DNA from: Caulobacter sp.
GTDB lineage: Bacteria; Pseudomonadota; Alphaproteobacteria; Caulobacterales; Caulobacteraceae
NCBI GenBank assembly: GCA_028291265.1
Contig: JAQGIK010000093.1
Location: 1-64,000 of the forward strand
Direction of reading: 5' to 3'
DNA length: 64,000 nucleotides
Below, in pieces: positions 10,139-18,609 of the stretch. Numbering within the stretch: the stretch's first letter is position 1; every line of letters starts with the position of its first letter. The notes beneath the pieces were generated by a model, which did not search any database, had not been told where the DNA came from, and was given only the letters and a program-made list of their open reading frames with translations. The position numbers and the translations under genes were made by a program.

Positions 10139-11340
10139 CGACGCACCAGGCGGGCCATCACATGGGCCAGCAGCAGGCCCGCCAGACCCGTGCCGACCAG
10201 AACCCCCCAGGCAGGATACAACGAAGTCCACTCCGCGTCGCGCCAAAGCAGGGCCTGGTAGGCGTCTATGGCCCAGGCGTGGGGAGTGAAGAATCCCAGG
10301 GTCTGCAGCCAGGGCGGCATCAGGAAGCGGGGCACCATGCTGCCGCCGACCGCCGCCAGGAGGAGGATCAGGAACGTAGACACAAGCTGGGCCTGGTCGC
10401 GGGTGCGGGTCAGGGCGACGACGCCGAGCGCCATGCCGCCGGCGCAGACGCCGACGCAGACGCTGGTCGCCAGCCAGGGCAGCAGGTGGCTGCGGACCTG
10501 GACGTCGTAGATCAGCTGGGCGACGAAGAAGATGGCGCAGGCCTGCAGCACCGTCTGCAGGACGATGAACAGGAACTTGCCGTTGAGGGCCGGGACCATG
10601 CCGGCGGCCCCGGCCAGGATGCGGTCGGCGACGCCGGCGCGGCGCTCCTCGATCAGGGTCATGGCGGCGTTCACGGCCGAGAACAGGGCGAAGAGGATGG
10701 TCACCGCCCCGGCGTAATAGGCGATGGCCCCCCTGCCCTTGCCGGCCCCGGAGATGGCCTCGGTGGCGAACAGGTCCTGGGCGGCGGGGACGGCGCGGCC
10801 GGCCTTGGCGTCGTCGTGGACCATGTCGACGATGGCCTTGGCCTGGTTCTTCTGGCCGGCCGACAAGGGGGCGAAGACCGGCTCGACCATGCCTAGCGTC
10901 TTTTCCAGCATGATGTCGGGCAGGCGCTCGCTGAGCGCCGCCTGGATGCGGCCCTGGGTCATCGGGGCGGCCATGGCCCGGGTGGTGTCGGTGACGATCA
11001 GGAAGGGCGTGCCCGAACCGGCCGGGTCGGAGAGGATGATCAGGCCGGCGTCGGCCTTGCCGGCCCGGACCTGACGGCGGACGGTCTTGGCGGTGTTGGG
11101 ATCGGCGGTCAGGCCCCGCAGGCGGCCGTCCTGCAGCAGGGCCTCGACGAGCCGGCCCGAGGCGGGCGTCCGGGCCTGGTCGGCGATGACCAGTTTGAGC
11201 TTGATGTTCTCGCCGGTCGAGCCGGCGAAAACCGTGGCGAAGATCACGAAGACCAGCGGCGGCAGCAGGAAGGTCATGGCCAGGGCGCCGCGATCGCGCA
11301 GCAGCCGAAGCAGCATCACCCGGAACATCGCGAACATCAT
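10135..11340 (-). CDS. ABC-2 type transporter permease
   Basis: MMFAMFRVMLLRLLRDRGALAMTFLLPPLVFVIFATVFAGS..., large periplasmic loop, C-terminal TM bundle; overlaps the adjacent ATPase by 4 nt. Confidence 0.9.
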   Translation of the reverse strand: MMFAMFRVMLLRLLRDRGALAMTFLLPPLVFVIFATVFAGSTGENIKLKLVIADQARTPASGRLVEALLQDGRLRGLTADPNTAKTVRRQVRAGKADAGLIILSDPAGSGTPFLIVTDTTRAMAAPMTQGRIQAALSERLPDIMLEKTLGMVEPVFAPLSAGQKNQAKAIVDMVHDDAKAGRAVPAAQDLFATEAISGAGKGRGAIAYYAGAVTILFALFSAVNAAMTLIEERRAGVADRILAGAAGMVPALNGKFLFIVLQTVLQACAIFFVAQLIYDVQVRSHLLPWLATSVCVGVCAGGMALGVVALTRTRDQAQLVSTFLILLLAAVGGSMVPRFLMPPWLQTLGFFTPHAWAIDAYQALLWRDAEWTSLYPAWGVLVGTGLAGLLLAHVMARLVRR

Positions 11341-12281
11341 GCGGCGTCTTGCCAGTCGGCGACGAGGGTGAAGAGGTTGTGCAGCGACGGCTGGCGCACG
11401 CGGATCTCGCGCGGCGTGACGCCGGCCTTGCGCAGGGTCGCGTCCAGCTTGCCGGCCGTGGCGTAGCCGCCGGCGTCCAGCGTGGTCCAGATGTTGGTCT
11501 TGCCGCGTCGTTCGAGGCCGGCGCCGGCCAGGACGATCTCGTCACCGCTGTCGGGGTCTTCGTCGAGCTGGACGAGGATTTCCAGCTCTTCGCCGAAGGC
11601 CTGGGTGATCAGGTGGCGGGGCGAGCCCTCCATGACCTTGCGGCCCTCGCGCAGGAAGCCGACGCGGTCGGCCAGGTCGCCGGCCTGGTCGAGGTCGTGG
11701 GTGATCATCAGCACGCAGACGCCGGTGTCGCGCAGGTCGCGGATGACGCCGTCGAGGGCCTCGCGGGCGTCGGGATCGACCCCGACCATCGGCTCGTCGA
11801 GGACCAGCAGGCGGGGGCTGTGCAGGATGGCGCAGGCGATGTTGACCCGCCGGCGATAGCCGCCCGAGAGGCGGCCGATCGGCTCGTTCTCGCGGTCGGC
11901 GATGCGGCAGAGGTGGATCGCGCGGGCGACAGCGTCGCGCAGGGCCTTGCCCTTGACCCCGGCCAGGCGGCCGAAGGTCTGCAGGTTCTCAGCGACGGTC
12001 ATGTGGTTGTAGAGGGCGATGTCCTGGGGGACGAGGCCGAGCGCCGCGCGGCAGACCGGGGTGGACCAGGGGTTCTGGCCCTCGAGGGCGATGTCGCCCT
12101 TGCTGAGCTTCATGCGGCCGCAGATGGCGTGGATCAGGGTGGTCTTGCCCGATCCGTTGGGGCCCAGCAGGGCGTAGATCTCGCCGGGCCGCAGGGTCAG
12201 GTCGATGCCGCGCAGGATCTTGCGCCGGCCGTAGCTGAGCTCGGCCCCCCAGACGTTGAGGATCGGCCGGCTGTCGGTCAC
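11337..12281 (-). CDS. ABC transporter ATP-binding protein
   Basis: Walker A LLGPNGSGKTTL, signature LSGGYRRRV, Walker B LLVLDEP, H-loop ITHD. Confidence 0.95.
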   Translation of the reverse strand: MTDSRPILNVWGAELSYGRRKILRGIDLTLRPGEIYALLGPNGSGKTTLIHAICGRMKLSKGDIALEGQNPWSTPVCRAALGLVPQDIALYNHMTVAENLQTFGRLAGVKGKALRDAVARAIHLCRIADRENEPIGRLSGGYRRRVNIACAILHSPRLLVLDEPMVGVDPDAREALDGVIRDLRDTGVCVLMITHDLDQAGDLADRVGFLREGRKVMEGSPRHLITQAFGEELEILVQLDEDPDSGDEIVLAGAGLERRGKTNIWTTLDAGGYATAGKLDATLRKAGVTPREIRVRQPSLHNLFTLVADWQDAA

Positions 12282-13165
12282 GCGGCGACCTTGCGGGGGC
12301 CGAACAGGGCCGATGCGTAACGCCAGGCGTGGTCGCCGCAGCGGGCTTCGGAGAGCGCGTCATGGGCGGCGTCGAGGTAGCCCTGCATGGCGTTACGCGC
12401 GCCGGCGACGCCGAGGCTGGTGACCAGGGTCGGCATGCCGGCGTCCTTGCCGAGATCCTTGCCTTCGGAGGCCGTGCCCTCGGCGTCGAGGATGTCGTCG
12501 CGGATCTGGAAGGCGAGGCCGAGGCGGCGGGCGAACTCGCCGATGGCGGCCAGCCTGACGCCATCGGCGCCGGCGATCAGCGCCCCGGCCTGGGCCGGGG
12601 CGACCAGCAGGACGCCGGTCTTCTGGTGGTTGAGGAGGTCGATCTCGTCGTTGCTCAGGGTCTTGCCGCGGCGGTCGAGGTCGCGGGCCTGGCCGGCGAC
12701 GAGGCCGCGGAAGCCGACGCATTCGCTGAGGCGCGCCATCAGCTCGACCTTGGCCGGGTCGGCCAGGCCGGCGTCGTCGGCGATCACCCCGTAGGCCCGG
12801 TTGAGCAGGGCGACGGCGGCCAAGATGGCGCTGGCCTCGTCGAAGGCCCGGTGCGTGGTGGCGACGCCCCGGCGCAGGTGGGCGTCGTCCATCGACGGCA
12901 GATCGTCGAGAATCAGCGAGGCGGTGTGGACCATCTCGAAGGCGCAGGCGGCGTCGAGGGCGGCGCCCTCCGGGGCGCCGAAGTCGCGGGCGGTGAGGAT
13001 GGCCAGCATGGGCCGGAAGCGCTTGCCGGAGGCGAGGACGGCATAGCGGGCCGCCCCCGTCAGCGGGCCCGGCGCCTGGCCGTCCGGCGGCAGCAGCTGG
13101 GCCAGGCGCCGGTCGACGAGGCCCCGGGTCTGTTCGAGCCCATTGAAGAAGGCCGCATCGTCCAT
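12278..13165 (-). CDS. Polyprenyl (geranylgeranyl/farnesyl) diphosphate synthase
   Basis: MDDAAFFNGLEQTRGLVDRRL...; DDLPSMDDAHLRRG (FARM) and DDILD (SARM); start chosen downstream of a REP element that the longer ORF includes. Confidence 0.88.
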   Translation of the reverse strand: MDDAAFFNGLEQTRGLVDRRLAQLLPPDGQAPGPLTGAARYAVLASGKRFRPMLAILTARDFGAPEGAALDAACAFEMVHTASLILDDLPSMDDAHLRRGVATTHRAFDEASAILAAVALLNRAYGVIADDAGLADPAKVELMARLSECVGFRGLVAGQARDLDRRGKTLSNDEIDLLNHQKTGVLLVAPAQAGALIAGADGVRLAAIGEFARRLGLAFQIRDDILDAEGTASEGKDLGKDAGMPTLVTSLGVAGARNAMQGYLDAAHDALSEARCGDHAWRYASALFGPRKVAA

Positions 13166-13244
13166 CCGCTGGCCTTGAACCCCGTCTTGCCCCCGAAGCA
13201 GGCGGGAGAAGTTTTGACGGTCTGTATGGTGAGCGTCAACGACG

Positions 13245-13290
13245 TTGCGTGCTTCGACACGCGGCCTACGGCCGCTGCTCAGCATGACTA
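13245..13290 (+). repeat. REP-like palindromic unit A
   Basis: TGCGTGCTTCGACACGCGGCCTACGGCCGCTGCTCAGCATGACTAG; internal stem GCGGCC/GGCCGC. Confidence 0.75.
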
Positions 13291-13310
13291 GCTTCTTGAA
13301 CTCCGCCCAA

Positions 13311-13357
13311 GTCAGTCATCCTGAGCAGCCCGCGCAAGCGGGCGTGTCGAAGGACGC
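13311..13357 (-). repeat. REP-like palindromic unit B (inverted copy of unit A)
   Basis: Reverse complement TGCGTCCTTCGACACGCCCGCTTGCGCGGGCTGCTCAGGATGACTGA aligns along its length with unit A. Confidence 0.78.
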
Positions 13358-13359
13358 AC

Positions 13360-13980
13360 TCAGGCCCGCGCCTCGCCCCACTCGTTCCAGCCGACCGACT
13401 TGGGCGTGCTGGGCAGGTACATGCTGTTGAGCTCGGTCAGGGCGAAGCCGGCGGCGGTGATGGATGCGCCGACCGGGCGGGTCAGGTGGCAGCCGCCGGC
13501 CAGGCGCTTCCACACCGGCTCGATGAAGCCCTGCCAGTTGGCCACCTTGGGGTCGGGCGACAGGCCGTGCTCGCAGAACAGGAAACGGCCGCCGGGCTTG
13601 AGCACGCGTTTGGCCTCGGCCAGGGCGGCCGGCGGCGAGGCGACGCTGCAGAGGGTGAAGGTGCAGACCACGCAGTCGAAGCTGGCGTCGGGATACGGGA
13701 GCGCCTCGGCCCTGCCGTCCTGAATTCCGACCTTGAGTCCCTCGGCGCGCGGAGCCTTCTCGGCGATGGCGCGCAGTTCAGCGGAAGGATCGACCCCGGA
13801 AACGCTGGTCACCTGGGCGGCGTCGTAGTGAATCAGGTTCATGCCGCCGCCGATGCCCAACTCCAGCACCTTGCCGGCCGCCTTGGGCACGACCTTCCGG
13901 CGCTGGTAGGTGATCGGCTTGGCCCCGCAGGCGCAGCCGATCAGCCTGGGCATGATGTGGCGGTCGTAGAAGCTGGTCAT
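13360..13980 (-). CDS. Class I SAM-dependent methyltransferase
   Basis: VLELGIGGGMNLIHYD (motif I), DASFDCVVCTFTLCSV, RVLKPGGRFLFCEHG. Confidence 0.9.
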   Translation of the reverse strand: MTSFYDRHIMPRLIGCACGAKPITYQRRKVVPKAAGKVLELGIGGGMNLIHYDAAQVTSVSGVDPSAELRAIAEKAPRAEGLKVGIQDGRAEALPYPDASFDCVVCTFTLCSVASPPAALAEAKRVLKPGGRFLFCEHGLSPDPKVANWQGFIEPVWKRLAGGCHLTRPVGASITAAGFALTELNSMYLPSTPKSVGWNEWGEARA

Positions 13981-14067
13981 GGAGGCAGGCTGCAGGGTTT
14001 GGGGGTTTCAGTCCACCCACCCACCATCCGCTCATACCGAATGCCGGGATGAGCGGTAGGAGGGGGT

Positions 14068-14514
14068 TTAGGCCTTGCTCCGCAACCACCGCGCCACGGC
14101 CCAGGCATGGCTCTCGTGGCGCAGTTTCAGCACCGCCTCCTGGGGCCTGAGCCAGACCAGGGCGTGGTCGTCCTCGACCTTCAGCGAGGGGTCCTCGCCG
14201 GTCAGCGTCGCCCGATAGACGCCGCCTTCGTTCTCGACCGGCTCGCCGTCGCTCTTGAGGAACAGCTGGCTGGCGCGGACGATGAGGGGGCCGGGCTCGA
14301 CGATCAGGCCGGTCTCCTCGCCGAACTCGCGGACCAGGGCCTGCGCTTCCGTTTCCATGCCGTCGACCGCGCCGCCGGGCAGGTCGTGGTAGCTGCGGTC
14401 GTCGGTGCGGGTGACGTGGACGCAGGCGATCAGGCCGTCGCGCTCACAGACGCCGAAGGAGGCCGGGCGCAGGCGGTAGGCCTTCTCCGGATCGCGGACG
14501 CCGAACTCCAGCAT
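14068..14514 (-). CDS. NUDIX hydrolase
   Basis: Nudix box GGAVDGMETEAQALVREFGEETGL; ATG at 14514 coupled to the upstream nuclease gene. Confidence 0.92.
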   Translation of the reverse strand: MLEFGVRDPEKAYRLRPASFGVCERDGLIACVHVTRTDDRSYHDLPGGAVDGMETEAQALVREFGEETGLIVEPGPLIVRASQLFLKSDGEPVENEGGVYRATLTGEDPSLKVEDDHALVWLRPQEAVLKLRHESHAWAVARWLRSKA

Positions 14515-15527
14515 CAGTCCTTGCCCAGCAGCGAGGTCCAGGGGTCGGCCTTGCCGGCGGCCACGTCCTCGACGGCGACGGCGGGCCAGCCGATCTTGCC
14601 GGTGGCGCTCTCGCGCCAGGCCATGACGACCATGTCGCGCAGCTCGGCGCCGCCCTCGGCGACACGGCGGGTGGTGAAGTCGACGGCGCGGGCGTCGTTG
14701 GCCTTGAAGGCGCCCTGGGTCCACATCGCGTAGAGCGGCCCGGTCTCGGCGTTGGTCCTGCCCAGGTAGGCGACGGTCCGCTGCTCGATGGTGCAGGCGC
14801 AGTCACGCGGGGCCGGCAGGGCGGCGCGGGCCCCAGCGAGCGTGACATTGCGGGCGACGAACTCGCCCTCGAACGGGCCGTGGATGCGGTCGTTGGTGTA
14901 GCCGCCGGGGTTGGGGAAGTCGCCCCAGCCGTTGTAGTGGATCGAGGTGTGGAGCGGCTGCGAGCCGTCGCCGACGTAGTGGGCGAACTCGCCCATGTCG
15001 CGCAGGATCAGCTGTTCGCGGCGCAGGCGGTCGGCCTTGTACCAGGCCTTCTGCTGGCCCTTGGCGCGCTTTTCCATGGCGGTCAGGACGCGCCAGTAGC
15101 GGAAATCCATGGTCAGCTGCTGGTAGCCGTCGATGATCGAATACTGCAGCCAGCCGGCCTTCCAGCCGTCGGTCCCGGCCGTCTGCAGGGCCTTTTCGTA
15201 GTCGGCGCGAGTGGCCTTGAGGTCGGCCAGCGGCATCACCCCCATGACCAGGCCGGCGTCGTCGAGGTCGACGAAGTGGGCCCCCTCGCGGTCGGCGTCG
15301 TGCAGCTTGCCGGCGCCCTTCCAGCGGTCGGGCTCGCGGGCCAGCTCGCCCATGGCGGCGACGGCCTTCTTGCCGCGCAGGAAGGCGGGGATCTCGGCGG
15401 GCAGGACCTCGACGGCCAGCTGGCCGACCAGGCGGTGGCCGCTGGCGCCCCAGGCGAGGGCCTGGGTGACGGCGATGGCCCCGATCAGACCGGCGGCGGC
15501 GAGGGTGACGAAGAGGCGGTGACGCAA
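14514..15527 (-). CDS. S1/P1-type nuclease, secreted
   Basis: Signal peptide then WGASGHRLVGQLA; GEFAHYVGDGSQPLHTSIHYNGWGDFPNPGG (zinc-binding HxxxD/HxxGD-like motifs). Confidence 0.9.
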   Translation of the reverse strand: MRHRLFVTLAAAGLIGAIAVTQALAWGASGHRLVGQLAVEVLPAEIPAFLRGKKAVAAMGELAREPDRWKGAGKLHDADREGAHFVDLDDAGLVMGVMPLADLKATRADYEKALQTAGTDGWKAGWLQYSIIDGYQQLTMDFRYWRVLTAMEKRAKGQQKAWYKADRLRREQLILRDMGEFAHYVGDGSQPLHTSIHYNGWGDFPNPGGYTNDRIHGPFEGEFVARNVTLAGARAALPAPRDCACTIEQRTVAYLGRTNAETGPLYAMWTQGAFKANDARAVDFTTRRVAEGGAELRDMVVMAWRESATGKIGWPAVAVEDVAAGKADPWTSLLGKD

Positions 15528-15780
15528 GGACGTGAACTCCGGATGGGGGACGGACCCTAGGCGGTTCGCGGCGGCCTGAAAATGGCGGCGGCTTATCGAA
15601 GCGGTGGGCCATTGTAGCAGGTCGGCGGGAAGGGAAGCCGGAAAAGTCGGCGGGCCAGTGCGATTGTTCCGTGATTTCAGCGGGTTAGGCGTGGCGCTCG
15701 CGCACGGGTTTGTACGGCTCCGGACCGGGCCCCGATGGGTGGCGGCGCCGGGTTTTTGTTACGGTCGTGTGGGGGCCAGC

Positions 15781-16365
15781 CTAGATCCCGAGGGCCGCCT
15801 CGACGCGGACGATCCAGGCCTGGACGGCGGGGTAGTCCGAGAGGTCGAAGCCGCCTTCGTGGGCGACGCGGGTGTAGGCGACCAGGGCGATGTCGGCGAG
15901 GGTCAGGTCGTGGCCGACGAGGAAGGGCGACCCCTCCAGCGCCATCTCCAGCCGGGCCAGGGCGGCCTTGCCGCGCTCGACGACCTTGGGGTCGAGGTCG
16001 GCCGCCGCCTTGCCCAGGTAGGCCATCTGGAAGCGGGCGACGGCGACGTAGGGCTCATGACTGTACTGCTCCCAGAACAGCCACTCGAACATCTTGGCGC
16101 GCTCGTACGAGTCCTTGGGGACCAGATCGGAGCCTTCAGCAAGGTGAAGTATAATTGCATTGCTTTGCGCTAAAGCGCGGCCGTCCTCCAGGACAACCAG
16201 AGGAACCTGACCGGCCGGGTTGCGCGCCATGAAATCAGGCGTGCGACTTTCGCCCTTCAGCACGTCGGTTTCGACCCAGCGATACGGCGTACCGATTCGG
16301 TCGGCGGTCCACTTTACCTTGAGACAATTGCCGCTGATGCTGTCGCCAAACACCGTGATACTCAT
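15781..16365 (-). CDS. Glutathione S-transferase family protein
   Basis: MSITVFGDSISGNCLKVKWTADRIG..., NPAGQVPLVVLEDGRALAQSNAIILHLAEGS, C-terminal LTLADIALVAYTRVA. Confidence 0.92.
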   Translation of the reverse strand: MSITVFGDSISGNCLKVKWTADRIGTPYRWVETDVLKGESRTPDFMARNPAGQVPLVVLEDGRALAQSNAIILHLAEGSDLVPKDSYERAKMFEWLFWEQYSHEPYVAVARFQMAYLGKAAADLDPKVVERGKAALARLEMALEGSPFLVGHDLTLADIALVAYTRVAHEGGFDLSDYPAVQAWIVRVEAALGI

Positions 16366-16462
16366 GGATTTTCTCCCTGCGACAACCGGCTGGGTTGCCA
16401 TTTCGGCCCCGGGCCGTTAACAAGCGCCCACCTGTCGTCGAGAAACAAAGGGGGGACCGCTG

Positions 16463-17071
16463 TTGAAGCGTACCTCGGCATGCCTCGCCGCACTGGCTTT
16501 TATGCTGGTTGCAAGTTCTTCGTCCGCCCAGACTTTGGGCAGCGCTAACGGCGATCCCATCGGGGATCTTATCGCGCAGATCAACACCGAGACGCCGGCC
16601 GCGAAGGCGGGACTCCGTGGGACCATGTCGCCCATTCCGGACGACGCCATCTTGCCCGATGACAACGCGGGTGAAGCCAAGACCGTTCCCGGCGACGCCG
16701 ACTGGAACATGCGCGTGACGCTGTACCATTCGGGCGGCGGCGGCGCGGGAGCCCGCGACTCGCTGGGCTGCCCGGTGGTGGCCATGCGCACGGCGGCGAC
16801 CGACCCGCGCGTCGCTCCCAAGCGCTCGATCATCTTCATTCCGGAAACCGTCGGCCTGCGGATGCCCGACGGCGGCGTCCACGATGGCTACTGGTACGTC
16901 TCCGACACCGGCGGCGGTGTGAAGGGCAGCCACGTCGACCTGTTCACCGGCCATGGCCGGGGGTCGATGAGCCCGCTGATGAAGATCAACACCCGGACGG
17001 TCGCGGTCATGAAGGCCGGCACCTTCACCGGTTGTCCGAAGGCCGGCCAGCGGATCGCCACGGCGAAGTAG
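16463..17071 (+). CDS. Secreted 3D-domain (double-psi beta-barrel-like) protein
   Basis: TTG start, signal peptide MKRTSACLAALAFMLVASSSSAQ; C-terminal GYWYVSDTGGGVKGSHVDLFTGHG resembles the 3D Asp motif. Confidence 0.7.
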   Translation: MKRTSACLAALAFMLVASSSSAQTLGSANGDPIGDLIAQINTETPAAKAGLRGTMSPIPDDAILPDDNAGEAKTVPGDADWNMRVTLYHSGGGGAGARDSLGCPVVAMRTAATDPRVAPKRSIIFIPETVGLRMPDGGVHDGYWYVSDTGGGVKGSHVDLFTGHGRGSMSPLMKINTRTVAVMKAGTFTGCPKAGQRIATAK

Positions 17072-17086
17072 GGGCAACGCCCCTAC
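17068..17086 (+). terminator. Hairpin at stop codon of the 3D-domain gene (no U-tract)
   Basis: GTAGGGGC-AAC-GCCCCTAC perfect 8-bp stem. Confidence 0.5.
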
Positions 17087-17095
17087 CCTCCCCTC

Positions 17096-17138
17096 CATCG
17101 TCATCCTCGGGCTTGTCCCGAGGACCCATGGTTCAGCT
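17096..17138 (+). repeat. REP-like palindromic unit C
   Basis: CATCGTCATCCTCGGGCTTGTCCCGAGGACCCATGGTTCAGC; stem CCTCGGG/CCCGAGG. Confidence 0.75.
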
Positions 17139-17199
17139 TTCGCGAAACTTTGCATGGCGGGCTCCGACGGGACGGCGTCAGGACGTTTGGCGTTCGTGC

Positions 17200-17248
17200 G
17201 GCGGATGAATGGGCCCTCGGGACAAGCCCGAGGATGACGACGGTGGGT
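17200..17248 (-). repeat. REP-like palindromic unit D (inverted copy of C)
   Basis: Reverse complement CCGTCGTCATCCTCGGGCTTGTCCCGAGGGCCCATTCATCCGCC. Confidence 0.75.
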
Positions 17249-17266
17249 GTGGCGAGCGCCGCGCGC

Positions 17267-18112
17267 TCAGATATCCCCGCCCACGTTGGTCGGCGCGACA
17301 TGGGCGCGGGCGACGTGGATGCCGCATTCGGTCTTGTCCTGGCCAGCCCAGCGGCCGGCGCGGACGTCCTGGCCCTCTTCGACGGCGCTGGTGCAGGGCC
17401 AGCAGCCGATCGAGGGGAAGCCCTGGGCGACCAGCGGGTGGGCCGGCAGGTCGTGCTGGGCGATGTAGGCGTCGAGCTCGTCCTTGCCCCAGTTGGCCAA
17501 GGGGTTGAACTTGATCTGGTGGTCGGCCTGTTCGACCACGGCCAGGCGCAGGCGGTCGCCGCCGTGGAAGCGCTTGCGGCCGGTCAGCCAGCCGTCGAAG
17601 CCCTCCAGGGCGCGGTCGAGCGGCATGACCTTGCGGATGTTGCAGCAGGCGTCGGTGTCGGTCTTCCAGAGGTTGGCGTCGGGGTCGCCGACGGCGAGGT
17701 CCTGGAAGCGCGGGCGCAGGTCGCGCACGTCGGTCAAGCCGAGGCGCTGGGCCAGCTGTTTACGGTAGTCGAGCGTCTGGCCGAACAGCATGCCGGTGTC
17801 GAGGAAGAGGACGGGGATGTCCCGCTTCACCTGGGCGGCGAGATGCAGCAGCACCGCGCTCTCCGCCCCGAAGGACGAGACCAGCGCCAGGCGCTGGCCG
17901 AAGCTCGCCACGGCGGCTTCGATGATGGTGGTCGGGTGGGCGCTGCGCAGTTCCGCGTCCAACAGGGCGGCCGGCGCCGCGCTACCAGCCGAAGTGGACA
18001 GCGGTTCGGCGTCCGGGAGCGGGGCATCTTTGAGTTGCCGAGCCTGTTTTTCCCAAGTCGCTTTGCGACTTGGGACAGGCTCGGGCGGGCGCTCGAGTTG
18101 GTCGAAGGCCAT
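17267..18112 (-). CDS. cysH: Phosphoadenylyl/adenylyl-sulfate reductase (assimilatory)
   Basis: LVSSFGAESAVLLHLAAQV, DTGMLFGQTLDYR, DACCNIRKVMPL, PSIGCWPCTSAVEEGQDVRAGRW (paired Cys for 4Fe-4S as in APS reductases). Confidence 0.93.
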   Translation of the reverse strand: MAFDQLERPPEPVPSRKATWEKQARQLKDAPLPDAEPLSTSAGSAAPAALLDAELRSAHPTTIIEAAVASFGQRLALVSSFGAESAVLLHLAAQVKRDIPVLFLDTGMLFGQTLDYRKQLAQRLGLTDVRDLRPRFQDLAVGDPDANLWKTDTDACCNIRKVMPLDRALEGFDGWLTGRKRFHGGDRLRLAVVEQADHQIKFNPLANWGKDELDAYIAQHDLPAHPLVAQGFPSIGCWPCTSAVEEGQDVRAGRWAGQDKTECGIHVARAHVAPTNVGGDI

Positions 18113-18609
18113 CAGCCTCTCTCCTCGAAGGCCGGCGGGCGGTGGTCGGCCGCGCGCTGGTACACATGCCGGAAGAGGCCGGCGGCCCTGGCCCATTGTT
18201 CTGGTGTCGCGCCGTCGGCCGGCGCGAAGCTGTCGAACCCCGTGCGGACCATGAAGTTGGCCTGTTGGGTCAGAACATCGCCGACCGCCCTCACCTCGCC
18301 TTTGTAGGCGAAGCGCTCGCGCAGCAGGGCGGCGGTGGTGAAGGTGCGGCCGTCGCGAAATTTCGGGAAGACCACGGCGACGAGCGCCAGGCGCGGCAGG
18401 TCGTAGGCCAAGTCCTCGATGGCTTCGTCGGTCTGGATGCGGACGCCGACCGTGCGGCCGGCCGTGACCAGGGCGTCGCCCTCGGCCTGGAAGCGGGTCA
18501 GGCTGAGGATGACCGGGCCGGCCGGAATGTCGTCCTCGTCGGCGACGTCGGTAAAGACGTCCTCGGCGTTCGAAAACCGGCCGTCGGCGAGCCTAATGAG
18601 CGTCGGCAT
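18112..18609 (-). CDS. DUF934 domain protein
   Basis: MPTLIRLADGRFSNAEDVFTDVADEDD...FPKFRDGRTFTTAALLRERFAYKGEVRAVGDVLTQQ; located between cysI and cysH. Confidence 0.88.
   Translation of the reverse strand: MPTLIRLADGRFSNAEDVFTDVADEDDIPAGPVILSLTRFQAEGDALVTAGRTVGVRIQTDEAIEDLAYDLPRLALVAVVFPKFRDGRTFTTAALLRERFAYKGEVRAVGDVLTQQANFMVRTGFDSFAPADGATPEQWARAAGLFRHVYQRAADHRPPAFEERG

Noticed and set aside
9257-10261. 334-aa plus-strand ORF and smaller ORFs at 9364-9672
   Set aside because: Overlap RNase P RNA and lie antisense to crtZ; not protein-coding.
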